A program made the translations under genes and the position numbers. Below are positions 55,430 to 64,000 of a stretch of 64,000 nucleotides of DNA, in pieces. Numbering within the stretch: the first letter of the stretch is position 1; each line of letters opens with the position of its first letter. Below the pieces are notes generated by a model. That model saw only the letters and a list, made by a program, of their open reading frames with translations, had not been told where the DNA came from and made no database searches. The DNA is from Marinicella algicola (GTDB taxonomy: Bacteria > Pseudomonadota > Gammaproteobacteria > Xanthomonadales > Marinicellaceae), in assembly GCF_028401385.1 (NCBI RefSeq), contig NZ_JAQOMR010000001.1, positions 3,454,501-3,518,500 of the forward strand. Reading direction: 5' to 3'.

Positions 55430-56169
55430 ATGACCATTGGTGGTGGACCCTCGGCCTGCAGGCAGTCAATGTCCTGATCCTTGTCTGGCTGCTGTCGCGG
55501 TTATTCTGGCGTCCGGTCGCTGCGGCCATTGCCGAGCGACAGGCCTCGACAAAGGCAACGCTAGACGCAGCAAAGGCGGCGCAGGCCAAGGCCGATGCGG
55601 CGCTGGCCAAGGTCAGCGAGGACCGCGCAGGCCTGGCGGCGGAGCGCCAGGCCTTGCTGGCCGAGGCAATGTCAAGGGCGGAGGCGGAAACGAAGGCGAA
55701 ACTTGCCGAAGCCCAGGCCAAGGCCGAGACAGTGCTGGCGGCGGCGCAAACATCCATCAAACGTGATAGCGAGGCCGCTCGCAAAGCCAACGCCGCGCAA
55801 GCCTCAACGCTTTCGGTGGAGATTGCCGGCAAGCTTTTGAGCCGTTTGCCGCCATCTGCCGTCCGCGACGCCTGGCTTTCGCTGTTGATCAAGGCCATCG
55901 ACGGCATGGCGACATCCGAGCGCGACGCTCTGGTCGCCTCCACGGCTGAGATAGAGATCATCACCGCTGCCGCCCTGTCCGCGGCAGAAAAGGCTGCAAT
56001 CAAGAAAGCGGTCATCGCCGCGCTGGGCGGGACGCCTAGACTGAAATTTGTCACCGATCCCGATCTGATCGCCGGACTGGAACTGAGAAGCGCGCATTTC
56101 GTGCTGCACAACAGCTGGCGGGCGGATCTTGCCACTATCTCTAGGGAGATGAACGATGCCATCCGCTGA
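55430..56169 (+). CDS. atpF: N-ATPase Fo subunit b (frameshifted at start)
   Basis: About 247 residues: a short membrane helix WWTLGLQAVNVLILVWLLSR, then a long alanine/glutamate/lysine coiled coil (about residues 35-125), then a C-terminal delta-like domain (SAEKAAIKKAVIAALGGTPRLKFVTDPDLIAGLEL). N-type operons lack a separate delta gene and fuse this function to b, which fits. The ATG at 55430 reaches the frame after adding one base near 55436-55439. Overlaps atpA by 14 bases. Confidence 0.85.
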
Positions 56170-57731
56170 CACCCCCGACTGGCTTGCCGACGCACAAGGC
56201 GCGCTGCGGGGTGCCACGCTCGGGCCACGGGTCGAACACAGAGGTAAGGTCGAGGAAATCGGCGACGGCGTGGCGATGATCTCCGGGCTGCGCAATGTGC
56301 AGCTGGACGAGGTGCTGCGCTTTGAAGGCGGCCAGGTCGGGTTCGCCCGGGTGTTGGGCCCCGACCTGATCGGCTGCGTGCTTCTGGATGCCGCAACCGA
56401 TGTCGAGGCTGGTGACGCGGTATTCGGCTCTGGCGAGGTCGTGCAGGTTCCGGTCGGTGAAGCGTTGCTGGGCCGGATCGTCGATCCGCTGGGCCGCCCG
56501 CTTGATGGCAAGGGGCCGATCGAGGTTACGACCCGTTTGCCGATCGAACGCCCTGCCCCCGCGATCATTGAGCGCGACCTGGTGACCGAACCGGTGCAGA
56601 CCGGCATCGTTGCCATGGACACGCTGTTTGCGCTTGGCCGGGGCCAGCGCGAACTGATCGTCGGCGATCATTCAACAGGCAAGACAACCCTTGCTATCGA
56701 CGCGCTGATAGCGCAGCGCGACAGCGACATGATCTGCATCTATGTCGCCTTAGGCCAGAAGACATCCAGCGTGCGCCGCGCGATCGACGCGCTCAAGGCC
56801 CAGGGAACTTCGAGCGCTGCACCGTGCTTGTGGCCGGCTCGGCCGCAGCGCCCGGCTTGCAGTGGATCGCCCCTATGCCGGGATGACGATGGCGGAGTAT
56901 TTCCGCGACAAGGGTCAACACGCCCTGATCGTGATCGACGATCTGTCGAAACATGCTGCGACCCACCGCGAAATCGCGCTCTTGACCCGGCAATCGCCGG
57001 GCCGCGAAGCCTATCCGGGCGATGTGTTTTATATCCACGCTCGTCTGCTGGAGCGGGCCGCGAAATTGTCGAAGGATCGCGGCGGCGGATCGCTGACCGC
57101 CCTGCCGATTGCCGAAACCGACTCTGGCAACCTGTCGGCCTACATCCCAACCAACCTGATCTCGATCACCGACGGACAGATCGTGCTGGATGCCAGCCTG
57201 TTCCATCAGGGCCAGAAGCCGGCGATGGATGTGGGGCTGAGCGTCAGCCGTGTTGGCGGCAAAACGCAGGCGCCGAGTTTGCGCGCGGCTGCCGGTACGC
57301 TGCGGCTCGATTATGCGCAGTTTCTGGAGCTGGAGGTGTTCACCCGCTTCGGTGGCATGCCCGATGGCAGGGTTCGCGACCAGCTCAAACGCGGAGAACG
57401 GATCCGTGCAATCCTTCGCCAGCCCCAGCATGCGCCATTCCGCCTCGCCGACGAAGTTGCGCTGATGCTGGCCGTGCAGGCGGGCCTGCTTGATCCCCTG
57501 TCTCTGAAAGCAGTGGCCGCATTTCGCGCCGGACTGCCCGCAGCACTCGACAGGGATGCTACCGAAATCCTGGGCGCTATCGCCGAAGGACGCGAGATAA
57601 CTGCGGATATGCGTGCAACGCTCACGGCGGCGGTCACAAGCCTTGCCGCATCCCTGTCTGACGATAGCACTGACAATGGCAAGTCTAAAGGCGGCATGGA
57701 CGCACCAACCCCAGAGACACCGGCATCATGA
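56156..57731 (+). CDS. atpA: N-ATPase F1 subunit alpha (two frameshifts)
   Basis: About 525 residues: nucleotide-binding [29 protein letters not shown], then after the breaks [23 protein letters not shown] and TDGQIVLD. One G is missing at 56803-56805 and one C at 56870-56873; restored the region reads [20 protein letters not shown]. Ribosome site AGGGAG lies inside the end of atpF. Overlaps atpG by four bases. Confidence 0.9.
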
Positions 57732-58570
57732 CGGAGCGACTGGCCGATATCAGCGCCCGGATCGAAAGTATCGGTCAATTGGGGGCGGTCGTGAACGCCA
57801 TGAAAGGTATCGCCGCAGCGCGCGCCCATATTGCCCGAACGCAGGTCGAGGCGGTCGACAGCTATGCGGCGACCATCGCCGCCGTTATGGCGAGCGCTCT
57901 TGCGGCCGAAGCCATACCTACACGAAGCCCCGGACTGTTTCGGGAAACGCCGGTCTTCTGGTATTCTGCGCCGAACAGGGGTTCGCCGGCGCCTTCAGCG
58001 AACGCGTGCTGGACAGTATCGGCGCAACGCCCGATCCCAGCACCCTGTTTCTGGTCGGAACCCGGGGCCTTTCCATTGCCGCCGTCCGCGGCATTGTGCC
58101 GGCTTGGAACGCGGCGATGCCAGCACACACACGGCATCCCGAAACTCGCCGACAGCATCACCAGGACGATCTACGGCGCAGTCGGAGCGGGTCGCATCGA
58201 CAGTCTCGATGTCATCTTCACCGGGCAGGTGTCCGGGCGGGCGGTGGTCATGCGGCACAGCCTTTTCCCGATCGATCTGTCCGCGCTTCCGAAAGCCGCG
58301 TTTGAAAACCCGCTGATGCAGCTTCCTGTCGGCGCCCTGATCGAAAGTCTGGGTGCAGACTATTTTCATGCCCTTGTGTGCCGGACCGCGCTACACGCCT
58401 TTGCCGCCGAAAATGACGCGCGGCTGCAGGCCATGGCCGCAGCAGGTAGTCAGATTGCACGCGAACTGGAAGCGTTTGAGGCGACGCTACGCCGGGTCCG
58501 GCAGGAAGCGATTACGGCGGAGATCATCGAGCTTGGCACGGGTGCCGCTGCGGCACGTGACGAGAGATAA
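57728..58570 (+). CDS. atpG: N-ATPase F1 subunit gamma (two frameshifts)
   Basis: About 280 residues forming the central rotor shaft. N-terminal helix [32 protein letters not shown] and C-terminal helix [24 protein letters not shown] form the coiled coil; the middle Rossmann-like part ([20 protein letters not shown]) is in another frame. A base is missing near 57928-57931 and one is extra near 58118-58127. Last gene of the operon; no clear terminator follows. Confidence 0.88.
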   Translation: MTERLADISARIESIGQLGAVVNAMKGIAAARAHIARTQVEAVDSYAATIAAVMASALAAEAIPTRSPGLFRETPVFWYSAPNRGSPAPSANACWTVSAQRPIPAPCFWSEPGAFPLPPSAALCRLGTRRCQHTHGIPKLADSITRTIYGAVGAGRIDSLDVIFTGQVSGRAVVMRHSLFPIDLSALPKAAFENPLMQLPVGALIESLGADYFHALVCRTALHAFAAENDARLQAMAAAGSQIARELEAFEATLRRVRQEAITAEIIELGTGAAAARDER

Positions 58571-58657
58571 AACACGAAGCGTGTGCTGACCATAAAGCCG
58601 CGTTTGCCCTGATGAGGCTCGATTGCATCTGATCTTGATGGCAACGCCCGGATTTCG

Positions 58658-59383
58658 CTAACCGAGAATCGGCCCGACCTGATCCAGGTAAGTCGGATCG
58701 AAATCTGCATAGTCGGCCAGGCGATCATAGGTGTGGAACGCAACGTGCCCATCGCGAAACGTCACCATTCCGGCTTCACGCAATTGCCTAAGCACCCGAT
58801 TGACATGGACAGCACTCAACCCAAGAGCATCACCCAGATGATACTGCGTCAACGGACAGGCATAGCCCGCCCTGCTGCCCAGACCAACGAGCGAAAGCCT
58901 TGCGCCAAGTTCCAGCAGGAAATGCGCCATGCGTTCGGCCGCGTTTCGGCGTCCGACATCCACCAGATGCTCCACCACCATCGCCTCGTCTCGCGACGCG
59001 GCCCAGAGCACAGCCGCACCCAGACGGTGCGTGCGCGCAAACGCATCCAGAAGGTCGCTTGAAAGGACCTCCGTCACCTCAATGTCGGTCACCGGCTCGA
59101 TGCTGTGATCCGACACATGCAACAACAAGCTACGCAGTCCCAGGAAATCGCCCGGAATCTGAAAATCGACGATCTGCCGCTGCCCATTCTGCAGGATCTT
59201 GTAGGAACACGCCCAGCCGGAGGCCAGAATATAGGCCGCATGTTCGGGCTGCCCTTGATGGACGAGGTCACGGCCAGCGACGAAGACCCGGCGGCGCTTG
59301 TGCAACATCTCCAGCACCGACAGTTCGGCCCCCGAAAGAGCAACGAATGCACCAAGCTTACGGACGAGCGCGGAATTTTCCAA
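58658..59383 (-). CDS. Crp/Fnr-family transcriptional regulator
   Basis: An intact 241-residue protein with a cyclic-nucleotide-binding-like domain (HQGQPEHAAYILASGWACSYKIL) and a C-terminal HTH (LTQYHLGDALGLSAVHVNRVLRQLREAG). It lacks the N-terminal cysteine cluster of oxygen-sensing FNR. The HTH resembles regulators of the rhizobial FixK/NnrR-like side branches. It converges on the N-ATPase operon, so a link is possible but unproven. The only nearby start is TTG at 59383. Confidence 0.85.
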   Translation of the reverse strand: MENSALVRKLGAFVALSGAELSVLEMLHKRRRVFVAGRDLVHQGQPEHAAYILASGWACSYKILQNGQRQIVDFQIPGDFLGLRSLLLHVSDHSIEPVTDIEVTEVLSSDLLDAFARTHRLGAAVLWAASRDEAMVVEHLVDVGRRNAAERMAHFLLELGARLSLVGLGSRAGYACPLTQYHLGDALGLSAVHVNRVLRQLREAGMVTFRDGHVAFHTYDRLADYADFDPTYLDQVGPILG

Positions 59384-59542
59384 AATGGCTACCTATCTTC
59401 GAAACCCGCCGAAATCCTTTCAGCGAAACCTGACTGGCGACTGATGTCGATCAGCACAGCATAGCAGATTTTTGAAAGACTGCCTGATACGCCGCCTGCA
59501 TTTCAACGCAAGCGTGTAAATTTTGGAAGAGGTCAGCACGGC

Positions 59543-59779
59543 ATGTCGGATCATGACATTCATTCAGGTGTAGCGGCGCTCTCGATTTGCGAGTCCCTGC
59601 TTCTCGCGCTGAACGACGCTCGGGTCCTGCCGGAAAGCGAGATCATAGGCGTGCTCCAGGATGCTGCGGCCTCACATGAAAACGCCGAAGGCACAAAGGC
59701 AAACCTCGAAATGCACAAGGCTGCAGCAGCGTTGATCAATCGCATCATCGCTGGTGGCAATTCGGTCCGCAGATCGTGA
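59543..59779 (+). CDS. Small hypothetical protein (78 aa)
   Basis: 78 residues, mostly helical: ALSICESLLLALNDARVLPESEIIGVLQDAAASHE, then a second helix ending INRIIAGGNS. Similar small proteins occur in rhizobia, without known function. It is divergent from the Crp/Fnr gene, which may share its promoter region. Confidence 0.65.
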   Translation: MSDHDIHSGVAALSICESLLLALNDARVLPESEIIGVLQDAAASHENAEGTKANLEMHKAAAALINRIIAGGNSVRRS

Positions 59780-60043
59780 GAGGGCCTAGCCGTGCCCTGT
59801 TTGCGGGTGTCGGCAGAATATTCTTACGGAAACTGCATCCGAAATTGTATTCCCCGGGGGCTTTTCAGGTTTTTCTGTTTACGAGCGTTCAATGACGACG
59901 AGCTTCTGGACGTGCTCACAGACGATCTGCGCGTGTCAGACCGCAACAATCCGGCCCTCCAAATGACCGGCATCCCGCGATTTGCGACAGCACGTTCCGC
60001 CGGATATAGTGCAATGACGCGAATTTTGCCCAACACAAGCCAT

Positions 60044-60127
60044 TCATATGGCCGGAAAACCGCGCAACCAGCCAAGGAAAGCCGAAAGCGTCAGCAGGAG
60101 CGCGGTAAGCTCGAAAATCGACACCAT
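60044..60127 (-). pseudogene. Truncated 5' end of an NhaP-type Na+/H+ antiporter-like gene
   Basis: A 27-codon frame begins MVSIFELTALLLTLSAFLGW with GGAG six bases upstream. This matches the first helix of CPA1 (NhaP) antiporters, which typically read ..LFELxALLLTLxAxxxWLNxRFLxLPxTIGLL. After GWL the similarity ends and a stop follows; adjacent frames do not continue the family. I infer a gene broken by deletion; the match is short. Confidence 0.4.
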
Positions 60128-60279
60128 GCGGGTCTCCATAAAATGCAAGGATAGCCACGCAGGCGGCGCTCTGCGAGCGCGCTCTCATCAAATGACCACG
60201 CGCGTTCTGCCGAATTGATTGCACCGCAACGCAATGCAGCCACAATGGCATTATATCGTACGTCCTATATAACCACCTC

Positions 60280-60294
60280 CCGTCAGACTGACGG
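60280..60294. promoter_or_regulatory. 15-base palindrome CCGTCAG-A-CTGACGG
   Basis: Perfect 7-base arms about a central A, 75-90 bases before a small ORF. It could be an operator; no T-tract supports a terminator. Confidence 0.3.
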
Positions 60295-60367
60295 CAGGGG
60301 TATCTTTTCTTTCAATCCGTGACATTCGATGGCCGCAGTCGAGCCCGTGCTCCTGCGTGTAGGCCCC

Positions 60368-60499
60368 ATGAAAACCATTATAAAAAGTCCACCGGCATCG
60401 GTACAACCGGCCATTCGGCCGGCACCGCCCAGGCCCACGAGACGACAGGTTCTCACCCGAGATGAACTGCGCAAGATCATCGCCGATCAGATCGACTAA
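60368..60499 (+). CDS. Small hypothetical protein (43 aa)
   Basis: A short frame MKTIIKSPPASVQPAIRPAP then PRPTRRQVLTRDELRKIIADQID. The proline-rich N terminus and the amphipathic LTRDELRKIIADQID end look protein-like. No strong ribosome site (GGCC before the ATG). Function unknown. Confidence 0.5.
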   Translation: MKTIIKSPPASVQPAIRPAPPRPTRRQVLTRDELRKIIADQID

Positions 60500-60538
60500 C
60501 CCCATTTTCACCAATCAGGAGCGAACCCCGCGTTCGGC

Positions 60539-60742
60539 ATGTACATGGAAAATACCAGACCAAGGACAGACCGGCATTCCGGATCGTCGCGAAAGTGCCT
60601 GATGGAAAAACACCGCCAGCACCTCGCCTTCGCCGCTCTCAAGATCTCCGCAGGAGACCGCGTTGGTGCGGAAAACGACTACCAGCACGCCGAGCATTTC
60701 TATCGCAGCGCCGCAGAGGTCAAAGAGCCGGAGACCAGTTGA
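60539..60742 (+). CDS. Short DUF4167-like protein
   Basis: 67 residues. HRQHLAFAALKISAGDRVGAENDYQHAEHFYRSAAE closely follows the conserved core of DUF4167 proteins (AxKYxxLAxDAxxxGDRVxAENYxQHAEHYxR). It lacks the long glycine/arginine/asparagine-rich flanks of the full-length family, so it is a reduced paralogue. Function unknown; full-length members are abundant and possibly RNA-associated. Confidence 0.65.
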   Translation: MYMENTRPRTDRHSGSSRKCLMEKHRQHLAFAALKISAGDRVGAENDYQHAEHFYRSAAEVKEPETS

Positions 60743-60871
60743 CCCGAACGAGCGCCCCACCGCGTTCAGACGATCACCTCACGCCCGCTTGTTTCCGCAT
60801 GAAGTGCCCTGCCCGGCGGCACTGCCAGCAAACCTACCGATGACGATAAAGGATGAGGCCCGCAGCGCGAC

Positions 60872-61738
60872 ATGACCAAACTCAGCATCAGGCACCGAAC
60901 GACCTACAGCTATCGCGATCCGGTTCTTCTAGCTCCCCACAGGCTGACGATCCGTCCGCGCGAAAACCATGATCTCCTGCTCGTCAGCCACAACATCGAT
61001 GTCTCTCCGGGGGCCACGCTGAACTGGTCGACAGATGTTTTCGGAAATTCGGTCGCCACCGCCAGCTTCGCCGGTCCGACGGCAAGTCTTGCCATCGACA
61101 GCGCTGCGGTCGTCGACCTCAGGGCAGCCAACTGGCCAGTCTTCAACATCGCCGTTTCCGCGATCAACTATCCCTTCTTGTACGAACAGAACGAGTGGAA
61201 GGACCTCGGCGCGCTTCGCGATCAGCAATATCCCGATCGCTTCAAAACGCTTGATCGCTGGGTCCGCGGCTTCGTCGGCGGCTACGGGACCGACACGCTG
61301 TCCATGCTCAAGGATATCAGCGCGGGCATTGCCAACCAACATATGTATCTGAGCCGGGACGCGGAAGGTACGCAGACACCGGTCGAAACTCTGAGGATCA
61401 GATCCGGCACCTGCCGCGATTTCGCGGTACTGTTCGCCGAGGCCGCGCGTCTGTTGGGATTTGGCGCACGGATCGTGTCGGGCTATCTCTACAACCCCGC
61501 CGAGATACTGATGGGATCGCGCGACAGCGGAACAACCCATGCATGGGTGGATGTATTTCTTCCCGGCGCCGGGTGGATCTCCTTTGACCCGACCAACCGC
61601 AGCATGGGCAGCGCCAACCTCATACCCGTTGCAGTCGCCCGGGACATCGCCCAGACCACGCCGATTTCCGGCGGCTTCATCGGCGCGACGGATGCCTTCC
61701 TGGCGATGAATGTTATGGTCGACGTCATGGAACTCTGA
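60872..61738 (+). CDS. Transglutaminase-like cysteine protease family protein
   Basis: An intact 288-residue protein: N-terminal beta domain (LSIRHRTTYSYRDPVLLAPHRLTIRPRE) and a transglutaminase core with the catalytic triad in SGTCRDFAVLF (Cys), THAWVDVFLPG (His) and WISFDPTNRS (Asp). Cytosolic by lack of a signal peptide. Function unknown; such genes often neighbour alpha-E/circularly permuted ATP-grasp genes, not seen here. Confidence 0.88.
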   Translation: MTKLSIRHRTTYSYRDPVLLAPHRLTIRPRENHDLLLVSHNIDVSPGATLNWSTDVFGNSVATASFAGPTASLAIDSAAVVDLRAANWPVFNIAVSAINYPFLYEQNEWKDLGALRDQQYPDRFKTLDRWVRGFVGGYGTDTLSMLKDISAGIANQHMYLSRDAEGTQTPVETLRIRSGTCRDFAVLFAEAARLLGFGARIVSGYLYNPAEILMGSRDSGTTHAWVDVFLPGAGWISFDPTNRSMGSANLIPVAVARDIAQTTPISGGFIGATDAFLAMNVMVDVMEL

Positions 61739-62273
61739 AAAGTTGCGACAGTCCGGTCACACGGCTTGCACCAGGCCATCACGCCGCGCCTGCCGGAACG
61801 GGCCGAGGCGGCGCGTGGTATCGTCCCACAGAACCCGGTTCATGCAATGCAGGCTCTCGGCAGCGAGCTTTACCCGAAAGCGAGGCGCGAAAATAAATAT
61901 TATAAATACATACCCAGAATTTTCATATTCAACTCTTCGAGTTCATAATTAAAAAATAGCAATACCCTAATAAACAAATTTCAAATAAATATATTTTACA
62001 AAAAATATTTTCAAAAAGGCCTTATAATTTACGAAATAATGAATACATATCTACTAGTTGTCGGCTAGACCCGACCAACCTAAATTACCTTTAGTAAATA
62101 TTATTTCCGCCCTCGCTTCATGGCTTGAAGCGATGATGGCGCTGCTTCATCCGAAAGAGCGGCATTTTTCCGAGCGCATGGCAAGACATGGGCGCGGACT
62201 TGCGTCAGGGCAGCAGCGAGGCACTGCAGCCGTCCAACACATAAATCGATCAAAATCGAGAGGAAACGGCATT
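61739..62273. other. Spacer with a very AT-rich block and an inverted repeat
   Basis: About 535 bases. From about 61890 to 62100 the composition falls far below the GC-rich surroundings, with runs such as AATAAATATTATAAAT. A perfect inverted repeat CGCTTCA/TGAAGCG with a 5-base spacer lies at 62114-62132. No credible protein is encoded. Confidence 0.6.
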
Positions 62274-62666
62274 ATGGCAGTAGAACCAAACGGAAATCCG
62301 TCCATCGGCCAGCGATGGGCAGCCTACCACCCGGCGAAATCGACGCTCGTATGGGCATGCATCCTGACCGCGGTGGTCACGATGATCGCCGGCTTTACCT
62401 GGGGTGGCTGGGTCACCGGCGGCACGTCGAGGGACCTCGCGGCAGAAGCCGGCGATCTCTCTCGCTCCGAACTGGCAACGGTCATCTGTTTAGAACGGTT
62501 CCGGTCCGCGCCGGATTCGGCAGAGCAAATGACCAGCCTGAAGGCCATCGGCAGTTCCTACAACCAGCGCCAGTTCATCGAGGCCGGCGGATGGGCAACG
62601 ATGCCGGGTGAAACCACCGCCAACCGTTCTGCAGCTTCGGCCTGTGCCAACGCGCTGGTGAGTTGA
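62274..62666 (+). CDS. Small membrane-anchored hypothetical protein
   Basis: 130 residues with one membrane helix (LVWACILTAVVTMIAGFTWGGWV, about residues 23-46) and a soluble tail containing a cysteine in LATVICLERF. The start ATG at 62274 is preceded by GAGG. The frame is open for 70 codons further upstream, but that part is not protein-like. I know of similar rhizobial proteins but no function. Confidence 0.65.
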   Translation: MAVEPNGNPSIGQRWAAYHPAKSTLVWACILTAVVTMIAGFTWGGWVTGGTSRDLAAEAGDLSRSELATVICLERFRSAPDSAEQMTSLKAIGSSYNQRQFIEAGGWATMPGETTANRSAASACANALVS

Positions 62667-62798
62667 TCGACCGTCTACCTCCGGCCTCACACGTAAGGGC
62701 CGGGGTTGGTCCAGTTGCCGCAGACACTACCCGGGGTCTCCAACCAAGACGACCGGTCAGCCGTTTGAGGCGTAATCTTTTCCTGAATGGAGTTCCCA

Positions 62799-62943
62799 AT
62801 GGCCAAGAGCCAGAAGCGAAGCAGTCGCGAAATCAGAAAGCCCAAAAAGAAAAACCGTTGCCGCCCCTGTGGCACCCACTCTCGGCTCTCAGGTCAGGGA
62901 GGCTGGAAACGGCATCAAGCCCCGCGGCAAGCCAAAAGGCTGA
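62799..62943 (+). CDS. Small basic protein (frameshifted)
   Basis: Starts MAKSQKRSSREIRKPKK, then after removing one A from the run near 62850 continues APVAPTLGSQVREAGNGIK and ends RGKPKG at a TGA, about 47 residues. The KRSSREIRKPK opening resembles a family of tiny lysine-rich alphaproteobacterial proteins of unknown function. Confidence 0.6.
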
Positions 62944-62987
62944 CGCCAGCCGGCGCACCTGCCCTCTTTTCAAGGATGTATCCGATC

Positions 62988-63242
62988 ATGGCACTCGACT
63001 TCCCCAATCAAAGCCGCAGCTACGACGAACACGGTCACCGCATCCGCTTCACCGGCCATGACGGCATGTTCGAAGTAATGTTCTTTATCAGGGCAGATGC
63101 GCTCAAATATCCTGCAGATGGCGAAGCGAACTACCTCGCCGCCTTCGACGCGGCACGGTCGACGATCTACGCCACCGCCCGCAAACTCTACGCCAAGGGC
63201 CGCAAGGCCATGTACGTAATGACGGCGGCTGACTTCGCCTGA
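62988..63242 (+). CDS. DUF1488 domain protein
   Basis: 84 residues matching DUF1488: LDFPNQSRSYDEHGHRIRFTGHDGMFEVMFFI, then AFDAARSTIYATARKLYAKGRKAMYVM. An intact small cytosolic protein of unknown function. AAGGA lies 11 bases before the ATG. Confidence 0.75.
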   Translation: MALDFPNQSRSYDEHGHRIRFTGHDGMFEVMFFIRADALKYPADGEANYLAAFDAARSTIYATARKLYAKGRKAMYVMTAADFA

Positions 63243-63378
63243 TCTGCAAGGGCGACAGAAGCGCGTTCAGTCACATGCTTATCGAAGCTGTCGCCAAGCC
63301 GCATCATTCCGTCAAGTCTGAGCTTTCGAAATAGGATGACGCGGGCGGCGCGCTGGCGACGAAACATAAGCACGCCGC

Positions 63379-64000
63379 ATGAACGCCATTCGCGTTGGGC
63401 CGGAAAGGCACGCATTGAAAATCAACCTCAATTTCAGAGGCGCCCGCTTTGCCTCCCCGCTCTGGAACGACCGTTCTCCCGTCAGACAGGAGCTTTTCAG
63501 CACCGAACGGCTGGAACAGCACGCGATCAGCCTTGCCGCAGCCCAGCCGGTGTCAGGCAAAGCACCCCGCGTCACGTCCCTGCACAAAAGGCTCAGCGAC
63601 AATGCCGTTGTCCTGCTGTCTGCATACCGGGCGAGCATCGCCGAACTGAAGAACGGGCGGGAAGTGGTACCGGCGGCGGAATGGCTTCTCGACAACTATC
63701 ATCTGGTTGAAAAGCAGATCCAGGAAATCAGGGATGACCTGCCACCCGGTTATTATCGCCAATTGCCAAAACTGGCAGATGGTCCGTTTGCCGGCTATCC
63801 AAGGGTCTTGGAACTGGCCTGGGCTTTTGTCGCGCATACCGACAGCCTGTTCGACCGTGACAAGCTGAAACGTTTTCTGATGGCTTATCAACAGGTCCAA
63901 CACCTGACCATCGGCGAATTATGGGCTGTGGCGATCACGTTGCGATTTGTGCTCGTTGAAAATCTTCGGCGGCTGGCCGACCAGATCTCCGCAGGTGGCG
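63379..64000 (+). CDS. Cyclic beta-1,2-glucan synthase-like protein, N-terminal part
   Basis: The frame runs open to the window end: QELFSTERLEQHAISLAAAQ, then DNAVVLLSAYRASIAEL, AAEWLLDNYHLVEKQIQEIRDDLP and YPRVLELAWAFVAHTDSLFD, then TIGELWAVAITLRFVLVENLRRLA. This is the N-terminal region of the giant NdvB/ChvB family that makes cyclic osmoregulated glucans. The ATG at 63379 is the first in frame after a stop and has no good ribosome site. Full-length members have thousands of residues, so most of the gene lies outside the window. Confidence 0.85.
   Translation, partial: MNAIRVGPERHALKINLNFRGARFASPLWNDRSPVRQELFSTERLEQHAISLAAAQPVSGKAPRVTSLHKRLSDNAVVLLSAYRASIAELKNGREVVPAAEWLLDNYHLVEKQIQEIRDDLPPGYYRQLPKLADGPFAGYPRVLELAWAFVAHTDSLFDRDKLKRFLMAYQQVQHLTIGELWAVAITLRFVLVENLRRLADQISAGG

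Larger units (their letters stand above)
59780..60367. other. Gene-poor region with remnants
   Basis: About 590 bases. It contains the antiporter-like start on the minus strand (60044-60127), the palindrome at 60280-60294 and a TATA-rich stretch at 60249-60270. Longer open frames here have no recognisable features. Confidence 0.5.

Noticed and set aside
59792..60154. Plus-strand open frame of 120 codons
   Set aside because: Composition is irregular, no family is recognised, and the minus strand carries a better-supported fragment with a ribosome site.
61890..62100. Replication origin
   Set aside because: It is AT-rich, but I see no DnaA-box cluster, iterons or replication gene nearby.

Overview
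The window is a GC-rich stretch of an alphaproteobacterial chromosome, most like Hyphomicrobiales/Rhizobiaceae. The evidence is gene content and order: ffh-chorismate mutase-rpsP-rimM-trmD-rplS on one strand, dapF-mtaB-ftsY-ispZ on the other, a ccmABCDG operon divergent from acnA, a PodJ-type polarity protein, a TIGR02186 protein beside a TauE/SafE permease, DUF952-pyrD, and the start of a cyclic beta-1,2-glucan synthase. I found no rRNA, tRNA or CRISPR array. The genus cannot be fixed from the sequence.

Layout. 1-9.8 kb is metabolic: the end of a GlcNAc-kinase-like gene, a lysine 2,3-aminomutase-family radical SAM protein, a ThDP enzyme with its IclR regulator, a nucleotidyltransferase, glycerol dehydrogenase, a MocR regulator overlapping fdhD, and pcaB. 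9.9-17 kb holds leuC and the translation/secretion operon from ffh to rplS. 17-30 kb holds an MBL-fold hydrolase, a DMT exporter, dapF-mtaB-ftsY-ispZ, the cytochrome c maturation operon and aconitase. 30-49.6 kb is mixed chromosomal: an ArsR/SRPBCC pair with visible operators, podJ, TauE/TIGR02186, lhr-pdeM repair genes, a TPR methyltransferase, pyrD, and small regulators. 49.7-51.6 kb is a membrane glycosyltransferase.

52-58.6 kb is the most distinctive part: a complete nine-gene N-type (alternative) F1Fo-ATPase operon in the order beta-epsilon-Q-R-a-c-b-alpha-gamma. Most genes overlap by a few bases. The c subunit carries a double-carboxylate, Na+-type ligand set. A decayed IS5-family transposase sits just upstream and a Crp/Fnr regulator just downstream. 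A truncated start of a Na+/H+ antiporter-like gene lies about 1.5 kb further on. From there to the window end is an accessory-looking region of tiny ORFs, a short DUF4167-like protein, a transglutaminase-like protease, a very AT-rich spacer, a DUF1488 protein and the beginning of an ndvB/chvB-like gene.

Caution on sequence quality. About 43 single-base frameshifts are visible, mostly one base missing in a short homopolymer. They fall in genes that cannot all be dead (rpsP, ffh, ftsY, trmD, acnA, leuC, pyrD). I therefore annotate each interrupted gene as one CDS and give the position of the break; most are probably sequencing or assembly errors.
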